This document shows, piece after piece, positions 50,757 to 58,991 of a stretch of DNA of 64,000 nucleotides. The stretch comes from Lentisphaeria bacterium UBA4640 (GTDB lineage Bacteria; Verrucomicrobiota; Lentisphaeria; Victivallales; UBA1829). A program made the position numbers and the translations under genes. The stretch spans positions 1-64,000 of the forward strand of contig DHMO01000002.1 of assembly GCA_002405835.1 (NCBI GenBank). The letters run 5' to 3'. Numbering within the stretch: position 1 is the first letter of the stretch; every line of letters starts with the position of its first letter. The notes under the pieces are model-generated. The model saw only the letters and a list, made by a program, of their open reading frames with translations. It did not search any database and was not told the DNA's origin.

Positions 50757-51202
50757 ATGGGTTCTGAATTGATTAATACGCAGGATTATGCAAACCTGCT
50801 GAAGGACACCCTGCATTGGAAAACGGCGGAGAAACCATTGAAGAGATGGCGGAATATCTTGCGGGAGATGTCCGCAACTGCCGCGAGTTTGCGGAAGTTT
50901 ACGGCGGGAATTTCTATTTCGGCGAGTGCGGCTGCTGTGCAACGGAAACGGCGTCAATGCGTCCGTACTTCTGGAACAACGGCAGAAAGTACGACGGCGA
51001 AGAACAGGCGAAGTACCTGGCGGCAGTGATCCGCGCGTTCTCGGCGGAGCCGTGGTGGGGCGGGCTGCTCTGGTGGAAGTGGGACGAGTAGAATTACCGT
51101 CCGCAGTTCCACGACGATCCCGCCGGCGACAAGGGATTCACGATTGACGGGAAGCCCGCCGCGCAGGTGATGAAGCGCTGGTGCGAAGGGGGGAGAAAAT
51201 GA
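50757..51202 (+). pseudogene. GH113-like (beta-mannanase-type) glycosidase remnant
   Basis: A good AGGAGG site and ATG open a frame of about 20 sensible codons, after which similarity moves to another frame carrying F-G-E-C-G and P-W-W-G-G-L-L-W-W-K-W-D, the C-terminal barrel strands of GH113-type enzymes. An in-frame TAG interrupts it after W-K-W-D-E (51089-51091). Coding potential then continues to a TGA that overlaps the next ATG. Most of the catalytic domain is missing, so this is an internally deleted, frameshifted pseudogene with an intact front end. Confidence 0.72.
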
Positions 51203-52650
51203 GATTGTTGTCATGCTCAATGCTTTTACTCTCCATCTTTTTGGTGACAGGGGAGGCTCCATCGGATGACTGTTCTTTTGCGGAAAGCCACAGGAGCCCA
51301 TATAAAATTCAAAAACAAAGAAAGACAGCTATGAAAAAGTTTATTGACGTCAGCCCAGTTGATTCGCGGTATTTTGCGGATGCAGAAGGGAAAACGTATC
51401 TCCCGATCGGGTGCAACCTCAGCTTCTTCCGCGGCTCGGAGGACGTGCCGGAAGAGACAGTGCTGGAAACTTACCGAGCCTGGATGACAAATTTTGCGCA
51501 GAACGGCGGAAACTTTATCCGCATCTGGCTTGGCGTTCCCTTCTTCAATGTCATGCCGGAACGGGTCGGTGAATACGATGAGCATGCAGTTTCGCATATC
51601 CGGTATATTGTCGGTTTAGCGGAAAAACTCGGACTGCGCATTAAATTCACTCTCGAACACTTCCGTTCCATCCGCAAACAGAACGAGGCTGAATCGTTCC
51701 CCGGAGTTGTCCGGTTCAACAATCCGGTTTATATCGGGATGGCATCGGACATGCATGAGTACATGAATTCGCCGGAGTGCCGGAAAGCGTATCTGGACAA
51801 GGCGCGTTTTCTCGCAAAATGCGGATTCGGTGATTCGCCCGCTGTGATTGCGTGGGAGCTTTGGAATGAAATCAATGCAGCTGCTCCTCTTGAGGATTAT
51901 GCGCCGTGGAGCGATTATATGATAGCGGAGCTCAAACAAATTTTCCCGAAACAGATGATCGTTCAGAATCTCGGCAGTTTTTCCGGACGTGACAGCTACC
52001 GGAATTACGACCAGCTCGCAACCGTGAAGGACAACGCCTGGATGCAGGTTCACCGTTACTTCGATCCCGGAGCAGAACTCGACGTCTGCCGCGGTCCGAT
52101 GGACATCCTCTGTGCGGATGCTGTCCGGGAGCTGCTCGACCGTTCGCCCGCGCGTCCCGCGATTCTTGCCGAGTGCGGAGCAGTGGAGAAGAACCATTCG
52201 CGTTATTCCGATCAGTATGCAGACGACCGGGAAGGGCTGCTTTTGCACGACATGATTTTTGCCGCTTTCTTTGCCGGGTCCGCCGGATGCGGGCAGCCGT
52301 GGCACTGGGACCACATCTATATTGCCGGACACAATCTCTGGTATCACTTCAAGCGTTTCGCAAAGGCTGTGGAGGGGCTGGACCCTGCGGCGGAACATTT
52401 CCGCCCGTTCCGTACAGAGTCGCACCGCATGCGGATTTACGGCTTGCGCGGAACGGAAACGGTTCTGCTTTGGCTCCGCACGAAAGACGGCGGCACGGCT
52501 GAGAACGAATGTTTCCGGTTCGGCGAGCGCGGCACGGCGGAAATCTATTTTCCGCTGGAGGACCGCCGGGAGACGTTGAAGGTGGAAGACAATGGGTGGT
52601 GTAATCTGCCCGCCGTCAAACGCTCCGCGGTGATCCGGTTCGTGAGATAA
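51199..52650 (+). CDS. GH5-like glycoside hydrolase (cellulase/mannanase superfamily)
   Basis: A 483-residue protein. A TIM barrel begins near Y-F-A-D-A-E-G-K-T-Y-L-P-I-G-C-N, with W-E-L-W-N-E-I giving acid/base Glu224 and I-L-A-E-C-G-A giving nucleophile Glu325, then a small beta domain. The ATG at 51199 has a strong GGGGGGAG site, overlaps the previous stop by ATGA and would add a signal-peptide-like segment (L-L-S-C-S-M-L-L-L-S-I-F-L-V-T-G). An internal ATG at 51331 gives a 439-residue cytoplasmic form that starts where family homology starts, so location is uncertain. A beta-mannoside or related glycan is the likely substrate. Confidence 0.78.
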   Translation: MRLLSCSMLLLSIFLVTGEAPSDDCSFAESHRSPYKIQKQRKTAMKKFIDVSPVDSRYFADAEGKTYLPIGCNLSFFRGSEDVPEETVLETYRAWMTNFAQNGGNFIRIWLGVPFFNVMPERVGEYDEHAVSHIRYIVGLAEKLGLRIKFTLEHFRSIRKQNEAESFPGVVRFNNPVYIGMASDMHEYMNSPECRKAYLDKARFLAKCGFGDSPAVIAWELWNEINAAAPLEDYAPWSDYMIAELKQIFPKQMIVQNLGSFSGRDSYRNYDQLATVKDNAWMQVHRYFDPGAELDVCRGPMDILCADAVRELLDRSPARPAILAECGAVEKNHSRYSDQYADDREGLLLHDMIFAAFFAGSAGCGQPWHWDHIYIAGHNLWYHFKRFAKAVEGLDPAAEHFRPFRTESHRMRIYGLRGTETVLLWLRTKDGGTAENECFRFGERGTAEIYFPLEDRRETLKVEDNGWCNLPAVKRSAVIRFVR

Positions 52651-52652
52651 CG

Positions 52653-53741
52653 TTACAGGTACTTTCCGAAACCTTCGCGGTCGCCGAATTTTGCAAGCAG
52701 AGTTTTGATTTTCGGTGCGCTGGAGACAGGTGCGACGAGGACGGCGTCGGCGGTCTTGATGAGAATCATGTCCTTCAGGTCGATTCCCGCAAGCACGCCG
52801 GCGCCTTTTTCCGTGTAGGCGATGCAGTTCGTGCAGTCGAGAAGGAGGTTGGAGCCGGAGCTGACATTGTCGCGCTCATCAGGTTCCAGGTGATTCCGCA
52901 GAGCTGTCCAGTTTCCGATGTCGTCCCAGTCGAATGAAGCGTCCTTTACGATGATTGCGGAGGCGTGCTCCATGAGCGCGTAGTCAATGGATATTTTACG
53001 GATGTTCCGAAATTGTTCGCGGAGTGTTGCATCGAATGCATCCGTTTTCCATGCGGCGGCAACGGCTTCCGCAAAGGCGAGCAGATCGGGGGCGTTGCGC
53101 TCCATTTCCGCGAGCAGAACGGGGAGGGGGAAGACGAACATGCCGCTGTTCCACTTGTAGTTGCCTTTGGCGAGAAGTTCCGCAGCGGTTTTCTCATCCG
53201 GCTTTTCGAGGAAGCGGGCGACGCGGTGGACGCCGTTTTTTGAGTCGATCGCATCGCCGCACTCGATGTAGCCGTAGTCGGGGCTTGGACGCGAGGGGAT
53301 GATGCCGACTGTCGCAAGAGCGTTGCGCTTCACCGCATATTCCATGCAGATCTTGAGGTCGCCGAGCATGGCGTTCCGGTTGCAGATGAAGTGATCGGAC
53401 GGGAGGACGAGTATGACGGGGTCGGCGGTTTTTGCTTTTGCCTTGACGATTCCCGCCGCGAGTGCGACACATGGCGCCGTGTCGCGTTTGCACGGCTCGC
53501 CGATGATGTTTTCGGGCGGGAGCTGAGAGCAGAGCGTGCGGATCTGCTCCTGGTAGGAGCTGTTGGTGATGATGAAGATGTGGTCATCCGGAATGAATCC
53601 GTTGAGACGGAGGACGGTTTGTTCGAGCAGCGTTTCACTGCCGAATAAGTTGAGAAGCTGTTTGGGTTTGTCTTTTCTGCTTCTCGGCCAGAAGCGCTCG
53701 CCGCTTCCGCCGGCCATGATGATGCAAAAAACTTCCTGCAT
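52653..53741 (-). CDS. manC: Mannose-1-phosphate guanylyltransferase
   Basis: A 362-residue GDP-mannose pyrophosphorylase making GDP-mannose from mannose-1-phosphate and GTP. The N-terminus M-A-G-G-S-G-E-R-F-W-P-R-S-R is the nucleotide-binding signature, K-P-K-Q follows, F-L-E-K-P is the sugar-phosphate loop, and W-N-S-G-M-F and D-W-D-D-I-G-N-W complete the type. The C-terminal left-handed helix part is short and no isomerase domain is fused. The ATG at 53741 starts the family region; upstream codons are not conserved. Supplies GDP-mannose for envelope glycans. Confidence 0.93.
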   Translation of the reverse strand: MQEVFCIIMAGGSGERFWPRSRKDKPKQLLNLFGSETLLEQTVLRLNGFIPDDHIFIITNSSYQEQIRTLCSQLPPENIIGEPCKRDTAPCVALAAGIVKAKAKTADPVILVLPSDHFICNRNAMLGDLKICMEYAVKRNALATVGIIPSRPSPDYGYIECGDAIDSKNGVHRVARFLEKPDEKTAAELLAKGNYKWNSGMFVFPLPVLLAEMERNAPDLLAFAEAVAAAWKTDAFDATLREQFRNIRKISIDYALMEHASAIIVKDASFDWDDIGNWTALRNHLEPDERDNVSSGSNLLLDCTNCIAYTEKGAGVLAGIDLKDMILIKTADAVLVAPVSSAPKIKTLLAKFGDREGFGKYL

Positions 53742-53824
53742 TTGGTGATTTTCCTGTTTTCGGACGGCTGAATCAGGCGTGCCAGCGAGCCCCTTTTTTG
53801 CATGCCTGAAGCAGTCTTTCCGAT

Positions 53825-53853
53825 AACTTAACAGCAAAACGGGGAAAAGTCAA
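53825..53853 (-). promoter_or_regulatory. Promoter of manC
   Basis: Reverse strand TTGACT (53848-53853), 17-base spacer, TAAGTT (53825-53830). Confidence 0.5.
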
Positions 53854-53872
53854 GAGCGCAACAGCGTTTCCC

Positions 53873-54595
53873 TTACATTTTCGCATGAACCCAGGCGGGG
53901 AACGCATTGTTGCGTCCGTTCAGCACGCCGCGGGCATGTTCCGGATATGGATAAAAACGGCGGACCAGTGACCAGAAACGGAGCGAATGATTCATCTCCG
54001 TCAGGTGGCAGCCCTCATGAATGATTACGTAGCGCACAATCTCCGGCGGGAAAAAGAGGAGTCCGGCGTTGAGCATGATCTTGCGTTTCGAACTGCATGT
54101 TCCCCACGTGCTGCGGGCAAGTCCGATCCCGAAGCCGGAGGGGGCGAATCCGCATTCCGCACAGACCTGTTCCGCAAACGGGAGAAGCTCGGCTTTCGCT
54201 TTGCGTTTCAGCCACTCCCGCAGAGCGGAAATGCACGCCGCATCGGTCGAAACATCGCCCGAAACTGTTACAACGTCAGTATCCTGGCGTGCACCCGTCC
54301 AGAGGGCTTCCAGGGGCGTGTAGACAACGGCAAGCGTTTCGCCCGTGAATGTGAGCGCAATGTTTTCCGGACGAGCCGGAAGGGGGACTGGACGCATGGC
54401 GCGGAGGGTCTGCTCCAGCCATCCTGTCTGGGCACGGAGAAAAGCGAGCGCCGATTCGAGCGGAACGAATTGCGGGATGACCAGTTCCGGTCCCGCCTGT
54501 GTCACGCGGAGACGGATTCTGCGCGCCCGGATGGAGCGGCGGATGGTTACGGTTGCTGTTTTGCCGCCGGGAAGTGTCAGTTCAAATGGATTCAT
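53873..54595 (-). CDS. YgjP-like metallopeptidase-fold protein (DUF45)
   Basis: A 240-residue protein of the YgjP/WLM group. It has I-R-R-S-x-R-A-R-R-I-R-L-R-V near the N-terminus, W-G-T-C-S-S-K-R-K-I in the middle and a zinc site I-I-H-E-G-C-H-L (His193, Glu194, His197) with third ligand His203 in N-H-S-L-R-F-W. Members are predicted zinc peptidases; a cellular substrate is not known. It starts just after the terminator of the preceding gene. Confidence 0.86.
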   Translation of the reverse strand: MNPFELTLPGGKTATVTIRRSIRARRIRLRVTQAGPELVIPQFVPLESALAFLRAQTGWLEQTLRAMRPVPLPARPENIALTFTGETLAVVYTPLEALWTGARQDTDVVTVSGDVSTDAACISALREWLKRKAKAELLPFAEQVCAECGFAPSGFGIGLARSTWGTCSSKRKIMLNAGLLFFPPEIVRYVIIHEGCHLTEMNHSLRFWSLVRRFYPYPEHARGVLNGRNNAFPAWVHAKM

Positions 54596-54603
54596 TGCTG
54601 CAC

Positions 54604-54627
54604 AAAAAAGGACAGCCGGAGCTGTCC
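54604..54627 (-). terminator. Rho-independent terminator after the membrane-protein gene
   Basis: GGACAGC-tccg-GCTGTCC on the reverse strand followed by six T; four T on the other side may let it act in both directions. Confidence 0.9.
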
Positions 54628-54655
54628 TTTTGAAAATATGGATTCGAGAATCCGA

Positions 54656-55438
54656 TCAGCGTCTGTTGAAGAGGGAAGGATATTTCTTCGCCATTTCAAC
54701 AAGGTTTTCCGGAGTGATGAGAATGTAACGGGCGGCGAAAGCCTCTTTGAGATCTTTCGGAGCGTTCTTCTCGAAATCTTCCTGTTTCAGATCGGGACGC
54801 ATGACAACGGCGCCGGCGATGATGCCCTTCTGGATCTGTTCGCCGAGATAGTTGACGTCGGCATTGATGAGAACGAGCTTCGGACCGTTCTTCTGGGTCC
54901 AGACGGAGAGTCTCTGCATCTGGCCGGGGTCATAGGGGAGGCTGAGAGTCATGACATAAACGTCGGTTCCGGCGTTCTCTTTGAAGAGATCGTTGAAGTA
55001 CTTGGCGTTCATGTACTCTTCAACCATTCCGCCGCCGTTCTCGGGAACATCGTAGGGGAGCCCCTTGACGGTGACCGTTGCGCCGGTGATGTACTTCTTG
55101 ACATAGTCGACGAGTTTGTTCGGCTGCTTGTCCCAGGAGTTTCCGCCGGAAGCGACGACGATAACGTTTTTGCCCGCGAATTTCTGGGAAACGAGTTCGC
55201 CCGCGGCCTGAGCGGATGCTTCACTGAAGCGGTCGTAGCTTGCGAGGGCTTCTTTCATTTCACGGGAGGGTCCGCCGAAGGAACCGGTGTCAACCATGAA
55301 TTTGCCCGCGCAGATGACGACGACGATCAGGCAGAGAATCGCGATAGTCTTGGCGTTCGGGTTGGTTTTCTGTTTCTTTGCGCATACAATCATTCCGATG
55401 AATGCGACGATCATGATAGCGATTGTTACAATTTCCAT
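54656..55438 (-). CDS. Membrane-anchored protein of unknown function
   Basis: A 260-residue protein with two N-terminal transmembrane helices (about 3-20 and 32-50) joined by a short basic loop, then a soluble domain. The soluble part alternates strands and helices (V-I-V-V-A-S-G-G-N-S, V-Y-V-M-T-L-S-L-P-Y, L-V-L-I-N-A-D-V-N-Y), like a Rossmann-type or periplasmic-binding fold, but no family is recognised. It has its own promoter, AAGGAGAGG site and terminator, so it is monocistronic. Confidence 0.7.
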   Translation of the reverse strand: MEIVTIAIMIVAFIGMIVCAKKQKTNPNAKTIAILCLIVVVICAGKFMVDTGSFGGPSREMKEALASYDRFSEASAQAAGELVSQKFAGKNVIVVASGGNSWDKQPNKLVDYVKKYITGATVTVKGLPYDVPENGGGMVEEYMNAKYFNDLFKENAGTDVYVMTLSLPYDPGQMQRLSVWTQKNGPKLVLINADVNYLGEQIQKGIIAGAVVMRPDLKQEDFEKNAPKDLKEAFAARYILITPENLVEMAKKYPSLFNRR

Positions 55439-55499
55439 CTTTACAATCCTCTCCTTCTTGTTTAGTCTTCAGGCATTCTGAAAAGATGTTCTGTTTACG

Positions 55500-55527
55500 A
55501 ATATAGCTTCTATTCAAGACATTTCAA
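55500..55527 (-). promoter_or_regulatory. Promoter of the membrane-protein gene
   Basis: Reverse strand TTGAAA (55522-55527), 16-base spacer, TATATT (55500-55505). Confidence 0.65.
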
Positions 55528-55545
55528 CAGCAAAATTGCAGAATT

Positions 55546-56556
55546 CTAAAAAAAATACGATTTTTTTTTGCCGGAAAGCATGAAAAGACGTGCTTTTTCG
55601 CCGTTTTTCTCGAAAATCAGAGGGACGGCGTCGAGTTTTTCCCCGCGGAGCTGACGGCGGAACGATTCGAGCCACTCCGTCTGCGCCGCCGCCATGTCCA
55701 GTTCGCGGATGCTCAGTTCCGCTTCGTCCGGAAGCGGAACGGCTTCGTACCAGAGGGAATGGCGGATTTCCCGGTTTCCTTCCGTGTGGCTGAACTTGGA
55801 GCTGCCGGAAAGAATCTGCCTGCTGCGGCGCTTTTCCCAGTCGCGGTCAAGACGTGCATTGTTGAGCCGCACCGTTTCGCGGAAGAACGGCTCGGCAGGC
55901 TGGGAGAGAATGCGGCGCCGCTCAAGACGCTGAATCAGCTCGTCATCCGGGACATCCATCCGGAGCGGAAGAAGCCAGCTGAGGATGTCGCGCAGATCCT
56001 GTTCATCCAGATTGTTTTTCCGCCGGATTCCATACGCGTCAATGAGTGCATATTCGTTTGTTTCCGGGTTGAGCAGAACATTCCCCGCGTGGAAATCGGG
56101 ATGCGTCAGCGAGTTTTCGCAGAAACGGAACGTGAGGTCAAAGAAAGCGTCGAGCCAGAGCTGTTTCTTTCCGCTGTCGAAACGCGCATCGGTGTACCAG
56201 TATTTGAGCGCGGAAATCCAGCCGTCGAGCGCGCGGGAGACGACCGCCGAGCTTGCGCCGCACCGTCCCCACGCGAGATATTCGGCGCAGGGAATGCCGC
56301 ATTCCACCAGGAGTCTGCCGGATTTATATTCCGATTGCGCTTTGGAGAAGAACCGGTTGCGGAGCCGGTTCAGCAGTCCCGGTTTGCGTTCGATTTTGAC
56401 GAAATATCCGCCGTTTTTTCCGTTTGCGCGGCAGACGGAGCGGACGGCATTGTGTTTGACGGGGTGTGCGAGCAGTTCTCCGATGGAATCCGCCCACGGT
56501 TCGAGGACCGCGGGGTTCTCGGTAAACCAGGTCCAGTCGCCGCGCCACACGTTCAT
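55546..56556 (-). CDS. Lipopolysaccharide kinase-like protein (WaaP/KdkA/InaA family)
   Basis: A 336-residue protein kinase-fold enzyme. Y-F-V-K-I-E-R contains the probable ATP-binding Lys, T-H-P-D-F-H-A-G-N-V-L-L-N is the catalytic loop (Asp then Asn), and A-L-I-D-A-Y-G-I stands for the Mg-binding D-F-D/D-F-G. Relatives phosphorylate heptose or Kdo in the LPS inner core. The ATG at 56556 overlaps the stop of the DUF502 gene by ATGA. Last gene of the reverse-strand envelope block. Confidence 0.8.
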   Translation of the reverse strand: MNVWRGDWTWFTENPAVLEPWADSIGELLAHPVKHNAVRSVCRANGKNGGYFVKIERKPGLLNRLRNRFFSKAQSEYKSGRLLVECGIPCAEYLAWGRCGASSAVVSRALDGWISALKYWYTDARFDSGKKQLWLDAFFDLTFRFCENSLTHPDFHAGNVLLNPETNEYALIDAYGIRRKNNLDEQDLRDILSWLLPLRMDVPDDELIQRLERRRILSQPAEPFFRETVRLNNARLDRDWEKRRSRQILSGSSKFSHTEGNREIRHSLWYEAVPLPDEAELSIRELDMAAAQTEWLESFRRQLRGEKLDAVPLIFEKNGEKARLFMLSGKKKSYFF

Positions 56557-57230
56557 TTTCCCGCCTGCAGTTTTTTGCCGGGGAGAATTACTCCGCCGCT
56601 GACGATCAGGGTCATTGCTTCGGAAACGCTCATTTTCAGAATTTTGCATTCATGCTTCGGAACGAAAATCAGAAAACCGCTGGTCGGGTTCGGCGTGGTC
56701 GGCATGAAGATGCTGTAGACTTCCTCCTGCAGATCTTCGTTGACTTCGAACTTCTCTTCGTTGAAGTTGGTGATGAAGCCGATTGCGTAGGAGCCCTTTT
56801 TCGGGTATTCAAACAGCGCAACCTGCTTGAAGAGTCCGCCCTGTGAAGACTTCACGGTTTCCCCGATCTGTTCGCAGGTGGAGTAGACGATCCGCAGGAG
56901 CGGCAGTTTCAGGAGCAGTGCCTGCATCCAGCCGATGAACTTGCGTCCGAGCGTGATTTTCGCAATCTGTCCGATGACAACCAGAAGGATGAGAATCAGG
57001 AGAATCGTGGAGATCCGGATGACGATCGGCCAGGCGGGGAAGTTCGGAAAATGGGATCGGTCGTAGAGTGTCACCGCCCAGTCGGTCAGCGCGGAGATTC
57101 CCCAGTATGCGACCCAGACGGTGATGAAAATCGGAATGACGATGAAGAGTCCTCCGATCAGGGAGTTGCGGATGCGGGCGGCAATGCCTGGGTGTACGGT
57201 TTCAGCGGGAAGTTCAGTCATTTTCATCAT
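56553..57230 (-). CDS. DUF502 membrane protein
   Basis: A 225-residue inner-membrane protein of the DUF502/COG2928 family. Two helices (about 25-50 and 70-92), the P-L-L-R-I-V-Y-S-T-C-E-Q-I motif and the F-M-P-T-T-P-N-P-T-S-G-F-L motif are diagnostic. Function is unknown, with suggestions of a transport or envelope role in homologues. It overlaps its upstream neighbour's stop by 17 bases and the downstream start by 4. Confidence 0.9.
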   Translation of the reverse strand: MMKMTELPAETVHPGIAARIRNSLIGGLFIVIPIFITVWVAYWGISALTDWAVTLYDRSHFPNFPAWPIVIRISTILLILILLVVIGQIAKITLGRKFIGWMQALLLKLPLLRIVYSTCEQIGETVKSSQGGLFKQVALFEYPKKGSYAIGFITNFNEEKFEVNEDLQEEVYSIFMPTTPNPTSGFLIFVPKHECKILKMSVSEAMTLIVSGGVILPGKKLQAGK

Positions 57231-58494
57231 CAGGCACCGAGAGTTTGAGTTTTTGAATTTTGCGTTTGTCCGCTTTTACGATTTCCGCGCGGAAGAGTCC
57301 GGGCGCGGTGAATGTTTCGCCGGTTTCGGGAATGCGTCCGAGTTCGGCGCAGATGTAGCCGCCGATGGTGTCCGCATGTTCCGAATCGGGAATGTCGATA
57401 TCGAGAATTTCATTGACGTCGGAGACGGATGTCCGCGCTTCGAGCAGGACGGAGCCGTCGGGCAGGAGCTGCGGTTTTTCAATGGTATCCTCATCGCTGT
57501 CATACTCGTCGCGGACGTCGCCCACGATCTCTTCAATGATGTCTTCAAAGGTGACGATGCCGCTGGTTCCGCCGTACTCGTCGATGATGACGGCGAAGTG
57601 GTTGCGGGTGCGCTTGATCTCCTCCAGCAGCTCATCGACGGCTTTGGTTTCGGGAATGAAAATGGGGGTGTGGATCATGCCGGCGAGACTCTTTTTCTCG
57701 GGCGGAATGGCGAGGAAGTCTTTGGCGTAGATGATGCCGCGGATTTCATCGATGGTGCGTCCGTAGACGGGAATGCGGCTGTGTCCGGAGGCGACGAAGG
57801 TCTGAATCGCCTCTTCGATGCTGGAGGAGAGCGGAATGGCGGTCATGTCGACGCGCGGGGTCATGATCTCTTTGACGGACATGTCCTGGAGATCGAAGAT
57901 GCCGCGGATCATGCGTTTTTCGCCCTCTTCGAGGTCGCCGTCGGGCTCGTCTTCCATCATGTCGAGGATTTCATCCTCCAGGCTCGCCTTGTCTTCCGGT
58001 TCCGGGGCGTCCTCCATCATTTTTTCCATTTTGCGGTTCAGCAGACCGAACAGCGGGGCGAGGGGGGCAAGAATGATGCGGGCGAAAACGAGCATCACGG
58101 GGACGGTCATTTTGATGATGAACAGGTCGGCGCGCGGCAGAAGCAGTTTTGCCAGCAGGTCGCTGACCGAACAGAGCAGAATGATCGAGACTGCAAGAAC
58201 GAGCATCTCCACGTATGGAACTTTGAGTCCCAGGAGACCGTCGAGCGAGGCGGATGCGAAGTAGACCGAAACGGAGAAGACTGCGGCGATGACGAACAGC
58301 AGCAGTTTGAACAGCATGCGGATCTGGTCGTCGCGTTCAAGCCATGAATCCAGTTTTTCCGCAAGTTCGGGGTTCTTCTCTTCAATCTTGCGGACGCGTC
58401 CGCCGGAGAGATCTTCAAATGCGTCAAAGACGCAGGAGAGCAGCATGTAAAGCACGCAGCTCGACGGAATCAGAATCTTGAGAGTCTCATTCAT
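57214..58494 (-). CDS. CNNM/CorC-type membrane protein with CBS pair
   Basis: A 426-residue protein: N-terminal CNNM transmembrane domain (about 1-170, four helices), a CBS pair (about 205-330; I-M-T-P-R-V-D-M, G-H-S-R-I-P-V-Y, D-E-Y-G-G-T-S-G-I-V-T-F-E-D-I-I-E-E-I-V-G-D) and a C-terminal CorC_HlyC domain. Homologues act in Mg or Co ion transport; older annotation calls them hemolysins. Placed directly after ybeY as in many bacteria. Confidence 0.92.
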   Translation of the reverse strand: MNETLKILIPSSCVLYMLLSCVFDAFEDLSGGRVRKIEEKNPELAEKLDSWLERDDQIRMLFKLLLFVIAAVFSVSVYFASASLDGLLGLKVPYVEMLVLAVSIILLCSVSDLLAKLLLPRADLFIIKMTVPVMLVFARIILAPLAPLFGLLNRKMEKMMEDAPEPEDKASLEDEILDMMEDEPDGDLEEGEKRMIRGIFDLQDMSVKEIMTPRVDMTAIPLSSSIEEAIQTFVASGHSRIPVYGRTIDEIRGIIYAKDFLAIPPEKKSLAGMIHTPIFIPETKAVDELLEEIKRTRNHFAVIIDEYGGTSGIVTFEDIIEEIVGDVRDEYDSDEDTIEKPQLLPDGSVLLEARTSVSDVNEILDIDIPDSEHADTIGGYICAELGRIPETGETFTAPGLFRAEIVKADKRKIQKLKLSVPDDEND

Positions 58495-58505
58495 GGGGTC
58501 TGGTC

Positions 58506-58991
58506 TCAGAGACCGAAAATCCTTTCAAAGTTAAAATCTTTTTCAAGCGCGGCGAGAACCTGTTTTTCGCGCCGGCGCATTCGGCGTTTCTTTTCGGGAA
58601 CGAGGTCGTCCTCTCCGGCCGCGTGGAGCAGGCCGTGGGACATATAGAGCGTGACTTCACGCGAGTAGGGCAGCCCGCGTTTTTCCGCTTCGCGGCGGGC
58701 GACATCGGGACAGACGTAGACTTCCACGTCCGCTTCGAATTCGTCGTCCTCCGTTTTCGGAAAGTCGCATCCGGGCGTGCGCAGGTCGAAGGAAATGACG
58801 TCGGTCGGCCCTTTGTGCTGCAGAGCGTCCCAGTTGAGTTCCTCCATCTTGGCATCGGGCATGAAGACCACGGCGACGTCGAGGCTGTCAGGCAGACCCG
58901 CCGCGAGCGCCGCTGCTTTTGCCAGTCGTTCAAGAGTCTTTTTGTTCGGCCGCTTTTCTTGCTGCCGCATCCACGAACAGATCGTTCTCAT
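58506..58991 (-). CDS. ybeY: Endoribonuclease YbeY with altered third metal ligand
   Basis: A 161-residue UPF0054 protein acting in 16S rRNA 3'-end maturation and ribosome quality control. It has G-P-T-D-V-I-S-F-D-L and the metal motif H-G-L-L-H-A-A-G-E-D-D. The family motif is H-G-x-L-H-L-x-G-x-D-H: His119 and His123 are present but the third ligand is Asp129 rather than His. I chose the ATG at 58991 for its AAGGAGG site; this overlaps the HD-phosphohydrolase gene by 62 bases. Asp can bind metal, so activity is not excluded. Confidence 0.88.
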   Translation of the reverse strand: MRTICSWMRQQEKRPNKKTLERLAKAAALAAGLPDSLDVAVVFMPDAKMEELNWDALQHKGPTDVISFDLRTPGCDFPKTEDDEFEADVEVYVCPDVARREAEKRGLPYSREVTLYMSHGLLHAAGEDDLVPEKKRRMRRREKQVLAALEKDFNFERIFGL

